NCBI RefSeq assembly: GCF_015218165.1
Contig: NZ_CP048660.1
Location: 62,001-126,000, forward strand
Length of the DNA: 64,000 nt
Source: Acinetobacter piscicola
GTDB lineage: Bacteria > Pseudomonadota > Gammaproteobacteria > Pseudomonadales > Moraxellaceae
Direction: 5' to 3'
How positions within the stretch are numbered: position 1 is the stretch's first letter; each line of letters opens with the position of its first letter. Shown piece by piece: positions 48,036-56,872 of the stretch. A program made the translations under genes and the position numbers. Below the pieces are notes generated by a model, which saw nothing but the letters and a program-made list of their open reading frames with translations, had not been told where the DNA came from and made no database searches.

Positions 48036-48434
48036 ATGAAGTCACATTATCACTGTGTTTATAAACTTACATATCATTTAGTGTTGGTAACAAAATATCG
48101 CAAGAAATGCCTTTCAAATGAGATGATCAATCGGCTTGAAGAAATTGTAAAAAAGAACTGTGCTGATTGGGAGATTGACTTGATTGAGTTCAATGGTGAA
48201 GCTGATCATATTCACTTATTGTTAGATATGCACCCGAATATCATGCCAAGTAAATTCATCAATAATCTAAAAACTGTATCAAGCAGACTGATACGCAAGG
48301 AGTTCGGTGAAGAACTAAAACCTTATTATTGGAAACCTGTGCTTTGGACGAGGGCATACTGTCTACTTACAACAGGTGGAGCGACAATTGATGTAATTCG
48401 AGAATACATCCAAAACCAAGAAAGACCCGACTGA
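48036..48434 (+). CDS. tnpA: IS200/IS605 TnpA, HUH-tyrosine transposase
   Basis: About 132 residues: MKSHYHCVYKLTYHLVLVTKYRKKCLS..., HUH motif HIHLLLD and catalytic Tyr in REYIQNQ. Single-strand peel-and-paste transposase. ATG 48036 is chosen over an upstream alternative because the family starts here. Divergent from tnpB across a 39-bp gap. Confidence 0.9.
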   Translation: MKSHYHCVYKLTYHLVLVTKYRKKCLSNEMINRLEEIVKKNCADWEIDLIEFNGEADHIHLLLDMHPNIMPSKFINNLKTVSSRLIRKEFGEELKPYYWKPVLWTRAYCLLTTGGATIDVIREYIQNQERPD

Positions 48435-48523
48435 AAAGGCGTGCTATCCATCTCCATCTAAATCACAGATTATAGATGGAGAATTCCGCACATTTAGTTA
48501 AACAAAAAATCAATGTTTAGGGA

Positions 48524-49324
48524 TTAATTTAATGCCACGCGATTATTAAAATTCAGTAATTTTGAGTATTCAGCTTCTTCAATATCATCTTGATCGGTTA
48601 TTGGATAAAACTCACTTTCAGCAGTACGGCAGATAACTAAACTAATAAAACTATATGCAGCCAAAGTGTAATCAAATGTCTTCAACCTAACCCTATCTAT
48701 TGTTTTACCCTGTAGTCCTGCAAAATTTTTATAATTAGCCAATTTTTTATCTACAACATAAGAATGTTTGATCACATTGTTTAAAACCCGAAGCTCATCA
48801 ATCAGCTGGTATGAAAGTGCATTAGACACATTTAATCCACGATCACGTAAGTAGTTCTCAATCTCATGCCATTTGTGCGATAAACGCCTACCCGGATAAT
48901 ACAAACCTAAACAGCGATTAGTGAATTGCTCAATTGTGGCCCACAAATTAATCACTAAACTCTCATCAGCCAATGAACCCACACGGCGATTTTGCTCTTT
49001 GTGATTAAAGTTTGGCGATACCATTCTAAACCCAGATACCATCTCTAGATCATCCTCAATATCATCAAACAAGTTACCGCAATCTGAATTAAATTGTTCA
49101 AATACAGAGTCAACAACTTCACCATTATTTTTATGCGCGGACATCGCAAACCTGTGAAACATTACTATGTCATCTATGCGCTGTATGGCCTGCGTTTTTA
49201 ATGACATACGCTCCATGACGCATTCACCCACAGGATAACGACATATCTCCTTGACCATTAACCTTACATGGTTATTGGTTTTACAAAATTGCTCCATTTC
49301 CAAAAGAATTTTCGGTTGATCCAT
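48524..49324 (-). CDS. Hypothetical protein, HEPN-like
   Basis: 266 residues, predicted soluble and largely helical, with no signal peptide. It contains ELRVLNNVIKHSYVV, reminiscent of the HEPN RNase-like motif (R..N..xxH) in MAE_28990-type proteins, but the spacing is not canonical, so the assignment is tentative. It lies divergent from hipBA, between it and the IS605 element. HEPN proteins often act in toxin-antitoxin or abortive-infection systems; this context is suggestive only. Confidence 0.5.
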   Translation of the reverse strand: MDQPKILLEMEQFCKTNNHVRLMVKEICRYPVGECVMERMSLKTQAIQRIDDIVMFHRFAMSAHKNNGEVVDSVFEQFNSDCGNLFDDIEDDLEMVSGFRMVSPNFNHKEQNRRVGSLADESLVINLWATIEQFTNRCLGLYYPGRRLSHKWHEIENYLRDRGLNVSNALSYQLIDELRVLNNVIKHSYVVDKKLANYKNFAGLQGKTIDRVRLKTFDYTLAAYSFISLVICRTAESEFYPITDQDDIEEAEYSKLLNFNNRVALN

Positions 49325-49514
49325 TACTTTACCTTTCTTTTATTTCTCGCACTTACACAGCGCACTTCCTCTCAAGTCAATTTAAATTATGCACCAACCC
49401 TGCAAATAGGCTCAATAGCATAAAAGCCCTTAAAATATACCTTGAATAAACACCCATAAAATACTGCTTAAGTCGGTTAATCGGTATATAATGACCTTAT
49501 TGAGGAGATTTTTC

Positions 49515-49853
49515 ATGAAAAGAGCAGCAAGTGATTTTATGCTTGAGGGTGTTGAAGATCTGTTGGTTCAGATCGGGAGTAACATCAAAACAGCACGCAT
49601 GAACCGGAATATGACGATTAGCGAATTGGCTAACCGTGTGCATGTGGATGAAAAGACAATCTCACGACTTGAAAGCGGCAAACCCAGCTCTAACCTAAAA
49701 AATCTTATTTCCATTCTCGTTGTATTTGGCTTGGAAGACAGTTTGCTTAGTATTGCGAACCCACAAAATGACGAAGTTGGAAAAGCACTCGCTACCAAAA
49801 AAGTTCGAGTCCGCGCTAATAATAAATCAGAGGATATGAGTGATGACTTCTAA
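49515..49853 (+). CDS. hipB: HipB antitoxin (XRE family)
   Basis: A 112-residue protein with a Cro/CI HTH (GSNIKTARMNRNMTISELANRVHVDEKTISRLESGKPSSNLKNL). ATG 49515 has GAGGAG 9 bases upstream; the ATG at 49491 would place the ribosome site inside the gene. A TATAAT box lies at 49484-49489, preceded by TCGGTTAATCGGT direct repeats that could be its operator. It overlaps hipA by 11 bases. Confidence 0.88.
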   Translation: MKRAASDFMLEGVEDLLVQIGSNIKTARMNRNMTISELANRVHVDEKTISRLESGKPSSNLKNLISILVVFGLEDSLLSIANPQNDEVGKALATKKVRVRANNKSEDMSDDF

Positions 49854-51105
49854 AAACCTATCCATGCAAGAAGAAATTAAGAGCTGCTACATTTTTTTGG
49901 ATACAGGCGATACGCCGCAAGTTGTTGCTCAATATGCGCTCAAAGATTCAATCTATAATTTTATTTATGGTAAGAGCTATTTGGATCTCAATAACTCATT
50001 TGAGCTTGATCCAATTAACCTACCATTTATTACACCCAACACGGCGTACACCACTGCAGCTAAAGATGGCTTTGGCGTACTTGCAGATGCTACGCCCGAC
50101 AATTGGGGTCGTAAGCTTACGTTAACCCAGCACACTCGCGTACCACTCAATCAAATTGAATGGCTTATTGCGGCACGTGGTAATGCAGTTGGGTGCTTAG
50201 TGGCGAGTTTGTCTTCTAAAGCGGTCAAAACCGTTGGCAAAGAATCCTTTGTTAAATTCTCTGACTTACAGGCTTACTTAAAATTATCTAAAGCAGTTGA
50301 TCAGCACCAAGACCCGAACATGATCAGCATGATGACCGATAATTATTTATCAAAACTCATTCACCATGGGTCATCAATGGGGGGTGCGCGACCTAAAGTG
50401 GTCGTACAGCACAAAGGCATTGAGTGGATTGCGAAATTCAATAAATCCGATGACCTCTTTGATAATGCAAAAGTTGAATATGCATCAATGAAGATGGCGC
50501 AAGCTTTAGGTTTGAATGTCAGCAATGTCGAGCTTGAAGAAGTTGAAGGCAACCCTATTTTGCTTGTTGAGCGCTTTGATCGTAACTGCCCTGAGCGAAA
50601 GAAACACTACATCAGCGCACACAGCCTTATGAACATCCGTAAAGTGCGCGTAGACGACTTAAAGATGTCTTATATGCATTTGTCTAAGATCTGCAGTCAA
50701 ATTTGCCATGACGCAATCAGCAATCAATTAGAGCTATATAAGCGCATGGTCTTGAATGTGATGATCAGTAATACAGATGATCATTTAAAAAACCATGGCT
50801 TCTTAATGCATGACATGAAAAATCATCATTATTCACTCAGCCCTCTATTTGATGTTCTACCGCACGGATCTCGCGCATCTTACCCAAAAGAACATGCGAT
50901 CGCCGTGGGAGAAGAAGGCCGAATCGGAACGGCGCAAAATCTATTGAGTCGCTGCAATGCCTTTGGGTTAACCGAGTTTCAGGCAAAAGAGATCATAAAG
51001 AATGTTCGAGATGTACTTGAGTCAAGAGATGAATTCTTTAAGGATGCTGAAATGAGCGACTACCAAATGAGACAACTGGACCATTACTACAATCTAGGCA
51101 ACTAA
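49843..51105 (+). CDS. hipA: HipA serine/threonine kinase toxin
   Basis: About 420 residues: N-terminal HipA region (GVLADATPDNWGRKL), glycine loop SSMGGARPKVVV, catalytic loop MISNTDDHLKNHGFL (Asp and Asn) and metal-binding SPLFDVLP. HipA kinases phosphorylate glutamyl-tRNA synthetase or similar targets and cause dormancy. The motifs are intact. It follows hipB with overlap, the standard toxin-after-antitoxin layout. Confidence 0.92.
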   Translation: MTSKNLSMQEEIKSCYIFLDTGDTPQVVAQYALKDSIYNFIYGKSYLDLNNSFELDPINLPFITPNTAYTTAAKDGFGVLADATPDNWGRKLTLTQHTRVPLNQIEWLIAARGNAVGCLVASLSSKAVKTVGKESFVKFSDLQAYLKLSKAVDQHQDPNMISMMTDNYLSKLIHHGSSMGGARPKVVVQHKGIEWIAKFNKSDDLFDNAKVEYASMKMAQALGLNVSNVELEEVEGNPILLVERFDRNCPERKKHYISAHSLMNIRKVRVDDLKMSYMHLSKICSQICHDAISNQLELYKRMVLNVMISNTDDHLKNHGFLMHDMKNHHYSLSPLFDVLPHGSRASYPKEHAIAVGEEGRIGTAQNLLSRCNAFGLTEFQAKEIIKNVRDVLESRDEFFKDAEMSDYQMRQLDHYYNLGN

Positions 51106-51119
51106 AAAACCGCCCATTT

Positions 51120-51264
51120 GAACTGAACCCCAAATCTTGGACAGTTTAGTTAACAACAGGATTGAGTTCTGAATTGAACAAGGCTCAATCCTTTTAAATT
51201 TAGTTGTATTCTTTCATGATTATAATAATAGATGTAATCATGAATTGTCCGTTGCATCATTGAG
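51120..51264 (-). mobile_element. IS3-family (IS150-like) right-end remnant
   Basis: On the minus strand it encodes RTIHDYIYYYNHERIQLNLK, GLSLVQFRTQS, the C-terminus of an IS150-like OrfB, then the end sequence CTGTCCAAGATTTGGGGTTCAG. The rest of the element was cut off by IS3 copy B at 51265. Confidence 0.75.
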
Positions 51265-51315
51265 GTGAACCGTACCGGGTTTGTCGGAGACTCAGTATTC
51301 TGAGAGAATGTTCCG

Positions 51316-51633
51316 ATGACCAAATTAAAATATACCCCTGAAATCAGAGAAAGATCGGTTCAATTATTGATTGAATCTGAAAAAGACTATCCATCTAATT
51401 GGGCTGCGATCACAGCTATTGCGCCTAAGATTGGTTGTACTCCTGAAACACTTCGTGCTTGGCATCAAAAGCATTTAGATGAGCAAAATCCTATCAAAGT
51501 ACAACAGATCTCTGATCAAGAAAAAATGAAGCAAATGGAACGTGAAATCAAAGAATTAAAGCGTGCCAATGAAATTCTGCGTAAAGCAGCCGCTTTTTTC
51601 GCCCAGGCGGAGCTCGACCGCCCACACAAATAA
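51316..51633 (+). CDS. IS3-family OrfA (copy B)
   Basis: 105 residues: MTKLKYTPEIRERSVQLLIESEKDYPSNWAAITAIAPKIGCTPETLRAWHQK HTH domain, coiled coil (EKMKQMEREIKELKRANEIL) and the slippery poly-T/A region before AAAFFAQAELD. Intact, unlike copy A. OrfB follows with -1 frameshift fusion expected. Confidence 0.9.
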   Translation: MTKLKYTPEIRERSVQLLIESEKDYPSNWAAITAIAPKIGCTPETLRAWHQKHLDEQNPIKVQQISDQEKMKQMEREIKELKRANEILRKAAAFFAQAELDRPHK

Positions 51634-51891
51634 TGGTGGATTTCATCCATAACAATAAGGCGTTATATGGTGTTGAGGCGATTTGTAGGATTTTACCGAT
51701 CTCAGCTTCTACCTATTATCGAACACTAGATATTGCTGAAAACCCAGAACATCGAGCAAAGCGAGATCTACATGATTTGCATCATGCTGAACAAATTAAA
51801 CGAATTTGGAAAGAAAGTTCAGGTCGATATGGTGTACGTAAAGTTTGGCAACAACTGAAACGTGAAGGTTATGTTATTGCACGCTGTATAG

Positions 51892-52421
51892 CTAAATACC
51901 AAATAAATCATTACAGTAATCTTTAAATAATTTATCAATATCTTTAACTCTAAACTTAGTTCGAATCGCCTTGACTCGTGACCACATATTTTCTATTGGA
52001 TTTAAATCTGGACTATATTTAGGAAGCCACACAATGTAATGGCCTGCACAACGTATCAACTCCTGAAGTCTTTTCCCTTTGTGAAAGGTCGCATTGTCCA
52101 TAATCAAAACACTGCTTTCTTTCAACTTAGGTAATAAATCCTGTTCAATCCAACATTCAAATACTTCTGTATTCACAGAACAATTAAACACACCAACTGT
52201 CAACAATCTATTTTCGATAATTGCACCGATCGCATTACTGCAATTCTTCAACTGCCAGTTAAATTCACCTTCAGCACGTGTTCCTTGAAGGCTATAACTA
52301 TGAGTTCTGGTACTTTCACTTTGAAAACCACTTTCATCTATGTAAATCAGAGGCAATTTCCCTTCTAAACACTCTATGAGATTTTGAAATTGCTGACGTT
52401 GATTTTGATCTGCTTTAGGAT
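51892..52421 (-). CDS. IS630 transposase catalytic subunit (OrfB)
   Basis: DDE core: LPLIYIDESGFQSES, then VLIMDNATFHKG and YSPDLNPIENMWSRVK (all three acidic residues). The ATG-initiated frame starts at 52356, but homology extends upstream in the same frame (QRQQFQNLIECLEGK), implying that it is made by frameshifting from OrfA at the A7 run at 52434-52440. Confidence 0.85.
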
Positions 52422-52424
52422 GCT

Positions 52425-52730
52425 TTAACGTCTTTTTTTACGCGATATTCCTGCGGCATGTAATGCATTAAATACCGCATGAGTGCTTACTCCTAAACGT
52501 TCAGCTCGCTCATACTGATAATCATCAGGATATTGTTCAACATCCTTCAATATTTGCTCTCTGCTAATTTTAGCTGGACGGCCAGGAATAGGTTTGTTTG
52601 TAGTGGACTTTTTCCAGTTCTGAATCGTTTGTATACAGATGTTAAAATGCTGTGCTGCTTTTCGCACAGACATTTCATCTCGAATCATAATTTCTATGAC
52701 TTTGTCTTTAAAATCTTTTGAATATCCCAT
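52425..52730 (-). CDS. IS630 OrfA, helix-turn-helix subunit
   Basis: 101 residues MGYSKDFKDKVIEIMIRDEM, HTH AAQHFNICIQTIQNWKK, then a second HTH-like region (ERLGVSTHAVFNALHAAGIS). Ends at a run of seven A residues followed by G, a typical slippery site for fusion to OrfB. Confidence 0.88.
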   Translation of the reverse strand: MGYSKDFKDKVIEIMIRDEMSVRKAAQHFNICIQTIQNWKKSTTNKPIPGRPAKISREQILKDVEQYPDDYQYERAERLGVSTHAVFNALHAAGISRKKRR

Positions 52731-52904
52731 ATCTCTATTGTTCTATAGTTTTTAGGATTTGGCTATACAGTGGTTCGCTTGATGAAGAAGCTAGGTATAC
52801 AGGGTGTTTGGCGTGGGAAGAATAAATACACCACCCGTAGCCGAGATGATCAAAAAAGAGCGGATGATTTAGTGAAACGTAATTTTACTGCTGATTATCC
52901 AAAC

Positions 52905-52925
52905 CCTTGCGAAGCGATGCTTCTC
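52905..52925 (+). repeat. 21-nt hairpin cassette, site 4 (in IS3)
   Basis: Stem GAAGC/GCTTC, loop GAT, followed by AGG. It takes the place of a few bases in the codons for DQLWVADF, as seen by comparison with copy A at 34905-34925. Confidence 0.8.
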
Positions 52926-53467
52926 AGGTCGGTGACTTCACGTATATTCAAACTCATTCAGGCTGGGTCTATACCGCCTTTATTATTGATGTGTTCTCAC
53001 GAGCGATTGTTGGATGGAAAGTATCAACACGTATGAATACAGACATGGTGCTCGATGCACTAGAGCAAGCATTGCATGACCGAGGTATGCCTAAGAATGT
53101 GATTCATCATTCAGATAGAGGTGTTCAATATCTTTCAATTCGCTATACCAATCGTTTAGAAGCAGCAAATTTACGAGCATCAGTCGGTACGACCGGTGAT
53201 TCATACGATAACGCTTTGGCTGAAACAGTGAATGGCTTATACAAAACAGAGGTGATTGAATATTTAAAAGCAGACTGGCAAGGTTTAGCGGATGTACAAC
53301 TTGCGACATTAAATTGGGTAGATTGGTTCAACAAAAAGCGTGTACACAGCGCATTGGGTTATGTATCGCCTTTTGAGTTTGAAGCAATGTACTATGATAA
53401 GATTAACCCGTTAGGTCACGTGGCCTAACTTAAATAAAAATGTCTCCGACAAACCCGGTACGGTTCA

Positions 53468-56161
53468 AAGATTTGCGATCTAAATATTATCTTTTTAGAA
53501 CCGCTTTCTCCAAGCTACGGTGATCTATTTGTTGATGAGAAAACGATACGAAAATCGCGTAATTTTATTCCTGATCAACTAACACGCCTTTGGCTTATAC
53601 ACTTTAATGTAAGACAAATTCGTAACATTAGTCTTGATGTAGAAGCCTACCTTCGTCTCATCTTTCAAAAAATTAAATATCCATATACCAACAAAACTTT
53701 TAAATTTCTACGTGACTACGCCAATTTCAACTGGCTACAACTAAAAAATTCAGATGTGGACCCAGCATTATCACAATGTTTATTAGAAAAAACGCTCACA
53801 TGCGGTCTATCAGAGCATGAGTTTGAAAACTTTGCTCTGCCAAAACTTAAAATCCAATTAAGTGATGAAATCGAACGAAATGTCTCTTCTACAGTCAAAG
53901 CCATACCAGTTATTAATACATCTGAAGCAATAGAAAATGTAATATTTATTCATAAAAACTTACTGAAAATTATTCGTACATCATCAACGGAACACCCCAT
54001 TGTGGAGCTCATTATTGAATTTTGCCTCACATACCAGGCTCAATTTAATGAGTTTTCCAAACGTATTATTTTGTGGCTCATCAGTCTCTATCGGCCGAAT
54101 GCAGGACACATAAATGAGCTAGCAACTTATTTTGATTTTAATACAGCTAAATATACCAGGTCGTTTCAAGACAATCAGAAACTTGCAGATAGTTCAATCT
54201 ATACCTACTACACCCGAATCGCAGAGCCGTTTTTAACTCATGCCTTACAATATTTCGATGCTGAAGATAATATTAATGATCTGTTAAACAAAATCTATCA
54301 ACAAATCATAAGTAATACACGACTTGCTGATGAAGCAGATCAACCTGAGTTTAAAAAATCTAAAGGCCAAACGATCCATATGTTGAAACGTTTTCACACT
54401 TTTCAACAAATTGTTTTTCAAGCAGAAGATTTTGAACTTGAATTTATCGCATCACAAAGTAGACCTCGTGCACGCATCATTGGTTACACAGCCTTCCAAG
54501 TAATATTAAAAAAGTTAGATCAGTTCTTACATGACCAATCCATCTCAGACCATCAATATAAATTATTAAAAATTATTTATATTTTGGCCTACCGTACTGG
54601 TATGCGTATTAACGAAATACTCGGGTTACGTGTAAAAGATATTGAGGGTTTAGATCAACTTTCTATTTGGGTCCAACCTTACGGTTCAAAAAAACAAGGG
54701 AATCAACATCTGCTCAAAACTGATAGTGCGGAACGGATTGTACCTACCTACGCTTTGCTTAAAGCTGAGGAGTACGAATTTTTTAAAGATTTTGTTGCTG
54801 AAAAACGTTTAGAAAATAAGATAAATTTACATTTATTCAGCAACTTGAATGAAAATAGAAAGCTAAATAAACATATCATCACAGCTCCATTGAAACAAAT
54901 ACTAAATCAAATCTTCAAGGAACATCATTATTCATTTCACTCATTTCGCCATACTGCAGCGAATCACTTATCACTGTTACTTAACTGCAAATACGCACCA
55001 TTGGTTCAAGAGTTGACTGACTATAGCGAAGACGAATATATAAAAATTCGAGCTGAACTTCTTCAAAATCAACATGGGCAAAACCATTGGTTTGTTATTG
55101 CACACCTCTTAGGACATATAGAACCCGTTGAAACTTTCAAAAGCTATATTCATTTAAGTTATCTCATCGCGGGTCAAAAACTACAAAAACATCATCCAGA
55201 TATGTCTAATGAGCTAGCTAAAAAAATCATGGGGCATAATGCAACATTTAAAAATTTAAAAATAACAAATAATGAAAAAGTCTTCAATTTTGAAAAAAAT
55301 CAGGCAACTCTAGCCACGCTATTATTAAATGATCGAACCAACTGGCTTCAAAGTAATGCAGATGACGTTTTGAATGAAATCTCCTTACAATCAAAGCAAC
55401 CACATGATTTCTTTGCTTACTTTGCTGGGACAGAAGATTCTAAAATTTCACTTAAACGCTTCTATGAAACACTAAACCAATTAGAAATTCACAGTGATCC
55501 TTTAGCTGTATCTCAAAAAATGTGTTTACCTGAAGAACTTGTCAATTATTGGTATGAAAATACTTTAAATTTAGCTGCTATAAAATCACAAAAAGGGAAT
55601 CCACGTTTATTTAGTAGTGATAGTTCAACGCAGTTAAAACCTGCAATGCTTGATACTGCTGAAGAGCTTCATGCTATGACTTACTTTTTTGAACAACTAC
55701 AGAAAATAGCGCGTCAAAAACCAACACAAATTGCTTACGTCCTAAATATATTTTTGAATCGAGTGACTGCATCACATACAGGTATCCATTATCGCTGGAA
55801 GGATATCGATCAACTTGAACATTTTTTCTCTCAAGTTAAAGATTTATTTCCTGCCAAATTTTGGCACTTACTTGGACAAGATTTACAAATAAAATTAGAT
55901 ACTAAACAACAGCCTCAGCTTTTCAAATTAGCAAAAGCATCAACAAATCAACATCCACCGACACAAGAGGAATTCCCTCGTCTACAACTCTATTCAGTAA
56001 AAGATGGTCATGCACTTGCGGCATTTAAATTTTGCTTACATCTAGCATGTATTGGTCGCCCGCATTCTATTCAGCTTAATTGCTTAGATGACATGCTGCC
56101 TGCTCCCTTACATAAATCTATGGCTGTATTACACCAACAGGATTTTCTTGAAACTGAATAA
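53468..56161 (+). CDS. Large tyrosine recombinase, N-terminus removed by IS3
   Basis: Open from the IS3 boundary at 53468 (first start codon GTG 53756; the upstream 96 codons are also protein-like). The 897-residue visible protein has a tyrosine-recombinase core near the centre: Arg in YRTGMRINEILGL, HxxR in YSFHSFRHTAANHL, His in AHLLGHIEPVETF and the nucleophile Tyr in KSYIHLSY. Long flanking regions of unknown fold make it much bigger than phage integrases. The size recalls recombinases of multi-gene mobile islands (for example GmtY), but that is a guess; no partners are left. The start codon is missing, so expression is doubtful. Confidence 0.75.
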   Translation, partial: KICDLNIIFLEPLSPSYGDLFVDEKTIRKSRNFIPDQLTRLWLIHFNVRQIRNISLDVEAYLRLIFQKIKYPYTNKTFKFLRDYANFNWLQLKNSDVDPALSQCLLEKTLTCGLSEHEFENFALPKLKIQLSDEIERNVSSTVKAIPVINTSEAIENVIFIHKNLLKIIRTSSTEHPIVELIIEFCLTYQAQFNEFSKRIILWLISLYRPNAGHINELATYFDFNTAKYTRSFQDNQKLADSSIYTYYTRIAEPFLTHALQYFDAEDNINDLLNKIYQQIISNTRLADEADQPEFKKSKGQTIHMLKRFHTFQQIVFQAEDFELEFIASQSRPRARIIGYTAFQVILKKLDQFLHDQSISDHQYKLLKIIYILAYRTGMRINEILGLRVKDIEGLDQLSIWVQPYGSKKQGNQHLLKTDSAERIVPTYALLKAEEYEFFKDFVAEKRLENKINLHLFSNLNENRKLNKHIITAPLKQILNQIFKEHHYSFHSFRHTAANHLSLLLNCKYAPLVQELTDYSEDEYIKIRAELLQNQHGQNHWFVIAHLLGHIEPVETFKSYIHLSYLIAGQKLQKHHPDMSNELAKKIMGHNATFKNLKITNNEKVFNFEKNQATLATLLLNDRTNWLQSNADDVLNEISLQSKQPHDFFAYFAGTEDSKISLKRFYETLNQLEIHSDPLAVSQKMCLPEELVNYWYENTLNLAAIKSQKGNPRLFSSDSSTQLKPAMLDTAEELHAMTYFFEQLQKIARQKPTQIAYVLNIFLNRVTASHTGIHYRWKDIDQLEHFFSQVKDLFPAKFWHLLGQDLQIKLDTKQQPQLFKLAKASTNQHPPTQEEFPRLQLYSVKDGHALAAFKFCLHLACIGRPHSIQLNCLDDMLPAPLHKSMAVLHQQDFLETE

Positions 56162-56207
56162 ATTTTGACCCATTAAAAATTTGGTGTTGTTTAAAAAGAA
56201 ATATATT

Positions 56208-56299
56208 TTAAGACACCAAATCAAAAGGCAAAGGGCATTTACAACTTGGCTACCCAAAACCGCCTAAGTTAAAGTCTCCGTTTTTATCAGCACACATCA
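56208..56299 (+). mobile_element. IS3-family right-end fragment
   Basis: Similar to the last 90 bp of the element ending at 59215 (GACACCAAATCAAAAGGCAA..., CAGCACACATCA), but degenerate. It directly abuts the orfA fragment of the next IS3, so the two were joined by recombination. Confidence 0.65.
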
Positions 56300-56473
56300 A
56301 ATTGGTACAATAAAGCAAAAGCTGGAACCTTAGCAGGCACATAGCAATATTCACCTGATCTCGTTGCTTTACTCGAAGAAAATAAAAAACTCAAACAGCA
56401 ACTCAAAACAGCTGAAATGGAAAGAGAATTCCTAAAAAAAGCAGCAGCGTACTTTGCCAAGGAAAGTCAGTGA
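56300..56473 (+). pseudogene. IS3 OrfA fragment (element E)
   Basis: NWYNKAKAGTLAGT, one stop, then QYSPDLVALLEENKKLKQQL and EFLKKAAAYFAKESQ: the coiled-coil C-terminal half of OrfA. The HTH half is deleted. Confidence 0.75.
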
Positions 56474-56872
56474 GGTACGCCTGTATGAAACAGTATAAAG
56501 ATACATATCCAATTACCATGATGGCGAAGCTGTTAAAAGTATCAGTTTCGCGATTTTATGACTGGTTGAAACAAGGCATGAGTAAAAGAGTTGTTTTAAG
56601 AAACTAGCAAACAATCCTAGTCAAAATAGCACATCAGGAAACCCATGAAAGCTATGGTTGTGTTCGTCTAGCGAAGTATCTACAGTCACAAGGCATTCAA
56701 ATCAGTGAGTATGCAGTCCGTTGTATTAAAAAGCAAAATCAGTTGTACTGTAAGCGTCATAAGCGTTTTAAAAGGACAACAAATAGCGATCATAATCGTT
56801 CAGTTTACAATAACTTATTAGAGCAAAACTTTGCAGTAACTGCTCCGAATGTTGCATGGGTAAGTGACATTA

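Larger units (their letters stand above)
46657..48505 (-). mobile_element. IS200/IS605-type element with divergent tnpA and tnpB
   Basis: The right end begins TTGACATACTCCCACC at 46657 and contains an imperfect hairpin (CCCACCA... TGGTGGG). The left end carries the hairpin CTCCATCTA...TAGATGGAG at 48452-48481. Such elements lack inverted repeats and use these hairpins; the outer left boundary is approximate. Both genes look intact, so it may be active. Confidence 0.8.
51889..52765 (-). mobile_element. IS630-family element with TA duplication
   Basis: 877 bp from TAGCTAAATACC (51889) to GGATTTGGCTA (52765), flanked by TA at 51887-51888 and 52766-52767. Its excision restores CTGTACAGT as in copy A. 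Confidence 0.9.
51633..53428 (+). pseudogene. IS3 OrfB integrase of copy B, split by IS630 and a hairpin cassette
   Basis: N-terminal part MVDFIHNNKALYGVEAICRI... is open to the IS630 insertion at 51888. It resumes at 52766 (VRLMKKLGIQGVWRGKNK), then is knocked out of frame by the 21-nt cassette at 52905-52925. The catalytic part (FTYIQTHSGWVYTAFII, HHSDRGVQYLS, NALAETVNGLYKTEV) is open from 52931 to 53428. Inactive. Confidence 0.85.
51265..53467 (+). mobile_element. IS3-family copy B, interrupted by IS630
   Basis: Ends TGAACCGTACCGGG (51265) and complement (to 53467) match copy A. No target duplication is visible (AGG left, AAG right), and its right end abuts a beheaded recombinase gene. 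It contains IS630 (51889-52765) and a hairpin cassette at 52905. Confidence 0.9.
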
